This document shows, piece after piece, positions 5,638 through 6,279 of a stretch of DNA of 6,279 nucleotides (position 1 is the first letter of the stretch; each line of letters begins with the position of its first letter). The translations under genes were made by a program, and so were the position numbers. Source of the stretch: Sulfurimonadaceae bacterium (GTDB lineage: Bacteria; Campylobacterota; Campylobacteria; Campylobacterales; Sulfurimonadaceae); NCBI GenBank assembly GCA_030610325.1, contig JAUWRZ010000132.1:1-6279 (forward strand), in the 5' to 3' direction. Under the pieces are notes generated by a model. The model did not search any database and was not told the origin of the DNA. It saw only the letters and a list, made by a program, of their open reading frames with translations.

Positions 5638-6279
5638 GACACTGCCCTCTCTCTCCAGATAGTAGACATCAAGATCATCGGCAATAAAGAGTTGCCCCTT
5701 AAAAGCCTGCTTTATCTCATCATAGATCGTCTCGGCACTTAAGAGGCTATTTTTGGCGTAGCGGGAGCTGATATGGTTGGCAATAAGGTTCTTGACATGC
5801 TTATCATTCGCTGTCGTACCAAGCTCTTTGGCAGTAGTGTGCAGGTATTTTTTCTCCAGCTTATCATAGACCGCCTGCGTGTAGGTGCACTCATGTACCA
5901 GCAGGTCCAGCCCTTTGAGATAGTCTCCCAAGATAGATGGAGTGCTGTTATCACCGGCGATGATCAGGGATCTTCCAACGATCGGGTCAAGCATAAAAGC
6001 CTCCGGCTCCAGCTCCCTGCCTTCAAACATCACTCGCTTTCCTTTTTTCAACTCACCATAAAGCGGTGACGGCTCCAGACCAATCGACCTTAGTCGCTTC
6101 TCATCAAGCCTGTTCTCTATAGCGTTCTCTTTGATGTAAAAAGCATGACTCTCTATGGAGTGGATAAGTGGCAATACCTTCAATGTGAACCTGTCAAAGA
6201 CATAGGTCTCTTCGACTTTGAACTCGATGATACTCAGTACATATCCCAGACTCTCTTTTGAAAGGTCCATGACACACTC
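5623..6279 (-). CDS. rnz: Ribonuclease Z, C-terminal part, cut by window edge
   Basis: RNase Z is a metallo-beta-lactamase-fold endonuclease that matures tRNA 3' ends. The frame is open to the right edge, and 218 residues are visible, the last two thirds or so of a protein normally around 300 residues. Numbering from the edge, recognisable elements are PLIHSIESHAFYI at 37-49, the RLRSIGLEPSPLYGELKKGK block at 62-81, GDNSTP at 109-114 (metal-ligand Asp110), LLVHECTYT at 126-134, LHTTA at 146-150, and ANHISSRY at 167-174, whose His169 is a metal ligand. The amino-terminal HxHxDH motif lies outside the window. An ATG at 6270 is probably an internal methionine, because the frame continues past it and a start there would remove the active-site motif. 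It is convergent with the NnrS operon and functionally unrelated. Confidence 0.88.
   Translation of the reverse strand, partial: ECVMDLSKESLGYVLSIIEFKVEETYVFDRFTLKVLPLIHSIESHAFYIKENAIENRLDEKRLRSIGLEPSPLYGELKKGKRVMFEGRELEPEAFMLDPIVGRSLIIAGDNSTPSILGDYLKGLDLLVHECTYTQAVYDKLEKKYLHTTAKELGTTANDKHVKNLIANHISSRYAKNSLLSAETIYDEIKQAFKGQLFIADDLDVYYLEREGSVERSL

Noticed and set aside
5773..6069. A 98-residue rightward reading frame antisense to ribonuclease Z
   Set aside because: It has no recognisable domain and no convincing start signal, and it overlaps a conserved gene.
1..6279. CRISPR arrays, tRNA or rRNA genes, insertion sequences
   Set aside because: No regularly spaced repeats, cloverleaf-like sequence, rRNA stretch, transposase or terminal inverted repeats were seen on either strand.

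Overview
The window is a compact piece of bacterial chromosome with six complete protein genes and one partial gene at each edge, and no intergenic gap longer than about 170 bases. The protein repertoire (NnrS, diheme c-type cytochrome lipoprotein, NifX-type protein, split permease) and the AT-rich regulatory DNA fit a sulfur- or nitrate-respiring member of the Campylobacterota, such as a Sulfurimonas- or Sulfurovum-like organism. That assignment is an inference from style and is not proven here.

Layout. On the minus strand, reading leftward from 1682, lie a diheme cytochrome c lipoprotein (981-1682), a small His-rich NifX/NifB-type protein (581-934), and two half-permease genes of the DUF318/ArsP-like type. 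The first half is complete (33-464). Only the first 12 codons of the second are visible (1-36), and its ATG overlaps the preceding stop. On the plus strand, reading rightward from 1850, four genes are packed with overlapping ends: a periplasmic substrate-binding protein, an ABC permease, an ABC ATPase and an NnrS-family membrane protein (1850-5617). They are very probably one translationally coupled operon. Convergent to it, and separated from it by five bases, is the C-terminal two thirds or so of ribonuclease Z (5623-6279), cut by the right edge.

The regulatory centre is the divergent intergenic region 1683-1849. It holds a perfect 9-1-9 Fur-box palindrome (1792-1810) directly behind a TATAAT -10 element (1785-1790), so the ABC-NnrS operon looks iron-repressed. 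It also holds an unexplained perfect 13-bp inverted repeat (arms 1719-1731 and 1749-1761, centres 30 bp apart). This repeat sits just upstream of a TATACT -10 for the leftward cytochrome gene.

Working hypothesis. The plus-strand operon imports a small organic or metal-related ligand of unknown identity when iron is scarce. It ties that uptake to NnrS, a protein known to protect bacteria from nitric oxide damage to iron metabolism. The combination of a nitrate/sulfonate/taurine-type ABC importer, NnrS and a Fur box in one coupled operon is the most interesting point in the window.
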